This document shows positions 5,475 through 5,786 of a DNA stretch of 5,786 bases, in pieces. The notes beneath the pieces are model-generated. The model ran no database searches, was not told where the DNA came from, and worked only from the letters and a program-made list of their open reading frames with translations. The first letter of the stretch is position 1, and each line of letters starts with the position of its first letter. A program made the position numbers and the translations under genes. Source of the DNA: an uncultured bacterium (GTDB taxonomy: Bacteria; Bacteroidota; Bacteroidia; Chitinophagales; Chitinophagaceae); the NCBI GenBank assembly GCA_903957405.1, contig CAJBPC010000245.1, positions 1-5,786 on the forward strand, in the 5' to 3' direction.

Positions 5475-5786
5475 TCAGAATGAAAATCCAAATCCCTGTT
5501 CGAGGTTCAGGGTTGATTTTCGAATGCCCGGCGGCGGCTTTGAATCAGAGAAATAGCTGAAGTTCGTGTAGACCTGAATTTTTTCCGCAACGCGGAAGCT
5601 TAGCCTGGTGTCATTCATGATCCTGTGATCGGAAAGGTCGCGGTACAGGGGTTGATAGTAACTCGTACTGATCAGCGATCCCTTGACCTTGGGGAACCTG
5701 ATATTCAAGGAGATGTAGTTGCTGGAGCGGCCATCTTTCAAAACCAGGTTCGCGGGGCCGGTTGTTTTTTCATCCTCGTACATGTA
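5475..5786 (-). CDS. DUF481-like outer-membrane beta-barrel protein, C-terminal part (partial at window edge)
   Basis: The last 103 codons of a minus-strand gene, ending in TGA at 5475-5477. The frame is open to the right edge and the ATG near 5783 is most likely internal, so the true start lies outside the window. The visible part has repeated amphipathic strands with the pattern of a small barrel: NYISLNIRFPKVKGSLISTSYYQPL, a turn at YRDLSDHR, then NDTRLSFRVAEKIQVYTNFSYF, the turn DSKPPPGIRK, and the final strand LEQGFGFSF ending in Phe, as outer-membrane barrels commonly do. The YQP...DHRI...F...YxSxPPxGI order matches what I recall of the DUF481 (YdiY-like) family C-terminus. Function in that family is not established; a porin-like envelope role is inferred. 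It converges with the sulfatase and so is not co-transcribed with it. Confidence 0.75.
   Translation of the reverse strand, partial: YMYEDEKTTGPANLVLKDGRSSNYISLNIRFPKVKGSLISTSYYQPLYRDLSDHRIMNDTRLSFRVAEKIQVYTNFSYFSDSKPPPGIRKSTLNLEQGFGFSF

Noticed and set aside
1..5786. CRISPR array, tRNA, rRNA or riboswitch
   Set aside because: No regularly spaced repeats, tRNA cloverleaf signals, conserved rRNA stretches or known riboswitch cores were seen on either strand.

Overview
This window looks like a piece of a Bacteroidota chromosome, most like the Chitinophagaceae/Sphingobacteriia side of the phylum. The evidence is an outer-membrane beta-barrel protein of the Bacteroidota type (signal peptide, carboxypeptidase-regulatory-like domain, plug-like region, glycine-rich loop, barrel), a periplasmic or lipid-anchored sulfatase, a C-terminal DUF481-like barrel, and genes without Shine-Dalgarno sequences ahead of their starts. 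The taxonomic placement is inferred from gene style only; there is no rRNA or marker gene here.

Layout. Positions 1-440 are a visibly AT-richer, decayed mobile-DNA zone. A minus-strand remnant of a Bacteroidota-type IS4-family transposase (C-terminal quarter only) carries one frameshift and one in-frame stop. The first ~60 bases may be the end of a second insertion element, IS21-like. Positions 438-672 hold no gene but contain a strong intrinsic terminator (537-563). Positions 673-3483 (+) encode a 936-residue TonB-receptor-like outer-membrane beta-barrel protein. Positions 3484-3801 are a 318-bp intergenic region with a long compound hairpin just after the stop codon, a second weaker terminator-like hairpin and some short repeats. 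Positions 3802-5358 (+) encode a 518-residue type I sulfatase with a complete active-site motif set. Positions 5359-5474 are a short convergent spacer. From 5475 to the right edge, the minus strand encodes the C-terminus of a DUF481-like outer-membrane protein that runs off the window.

How the genes work together. The barrel protein and the sulfatase share a strand, but a long gap with terminator-like hairpins separates them, so they are probably separate transcription units. All three intact products are envelope proteins. The sulfatase would remove sulfate esters from a sulfated glycan in the periplasm or at the surface. No SusC/SusD pair, glycoside hydrolase or sulfatase-maturating enzyme is visible, so this is not a recognisable polysaccharide utilisation locus within these limits.

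I found no convincing undescribed system. The points most worth a second look are the lesions in the IS4 relic, the orphan terminator at 537-563, the compound hairpin after the barrel gene, and the ambiguous secretion signal of the sulfatase.
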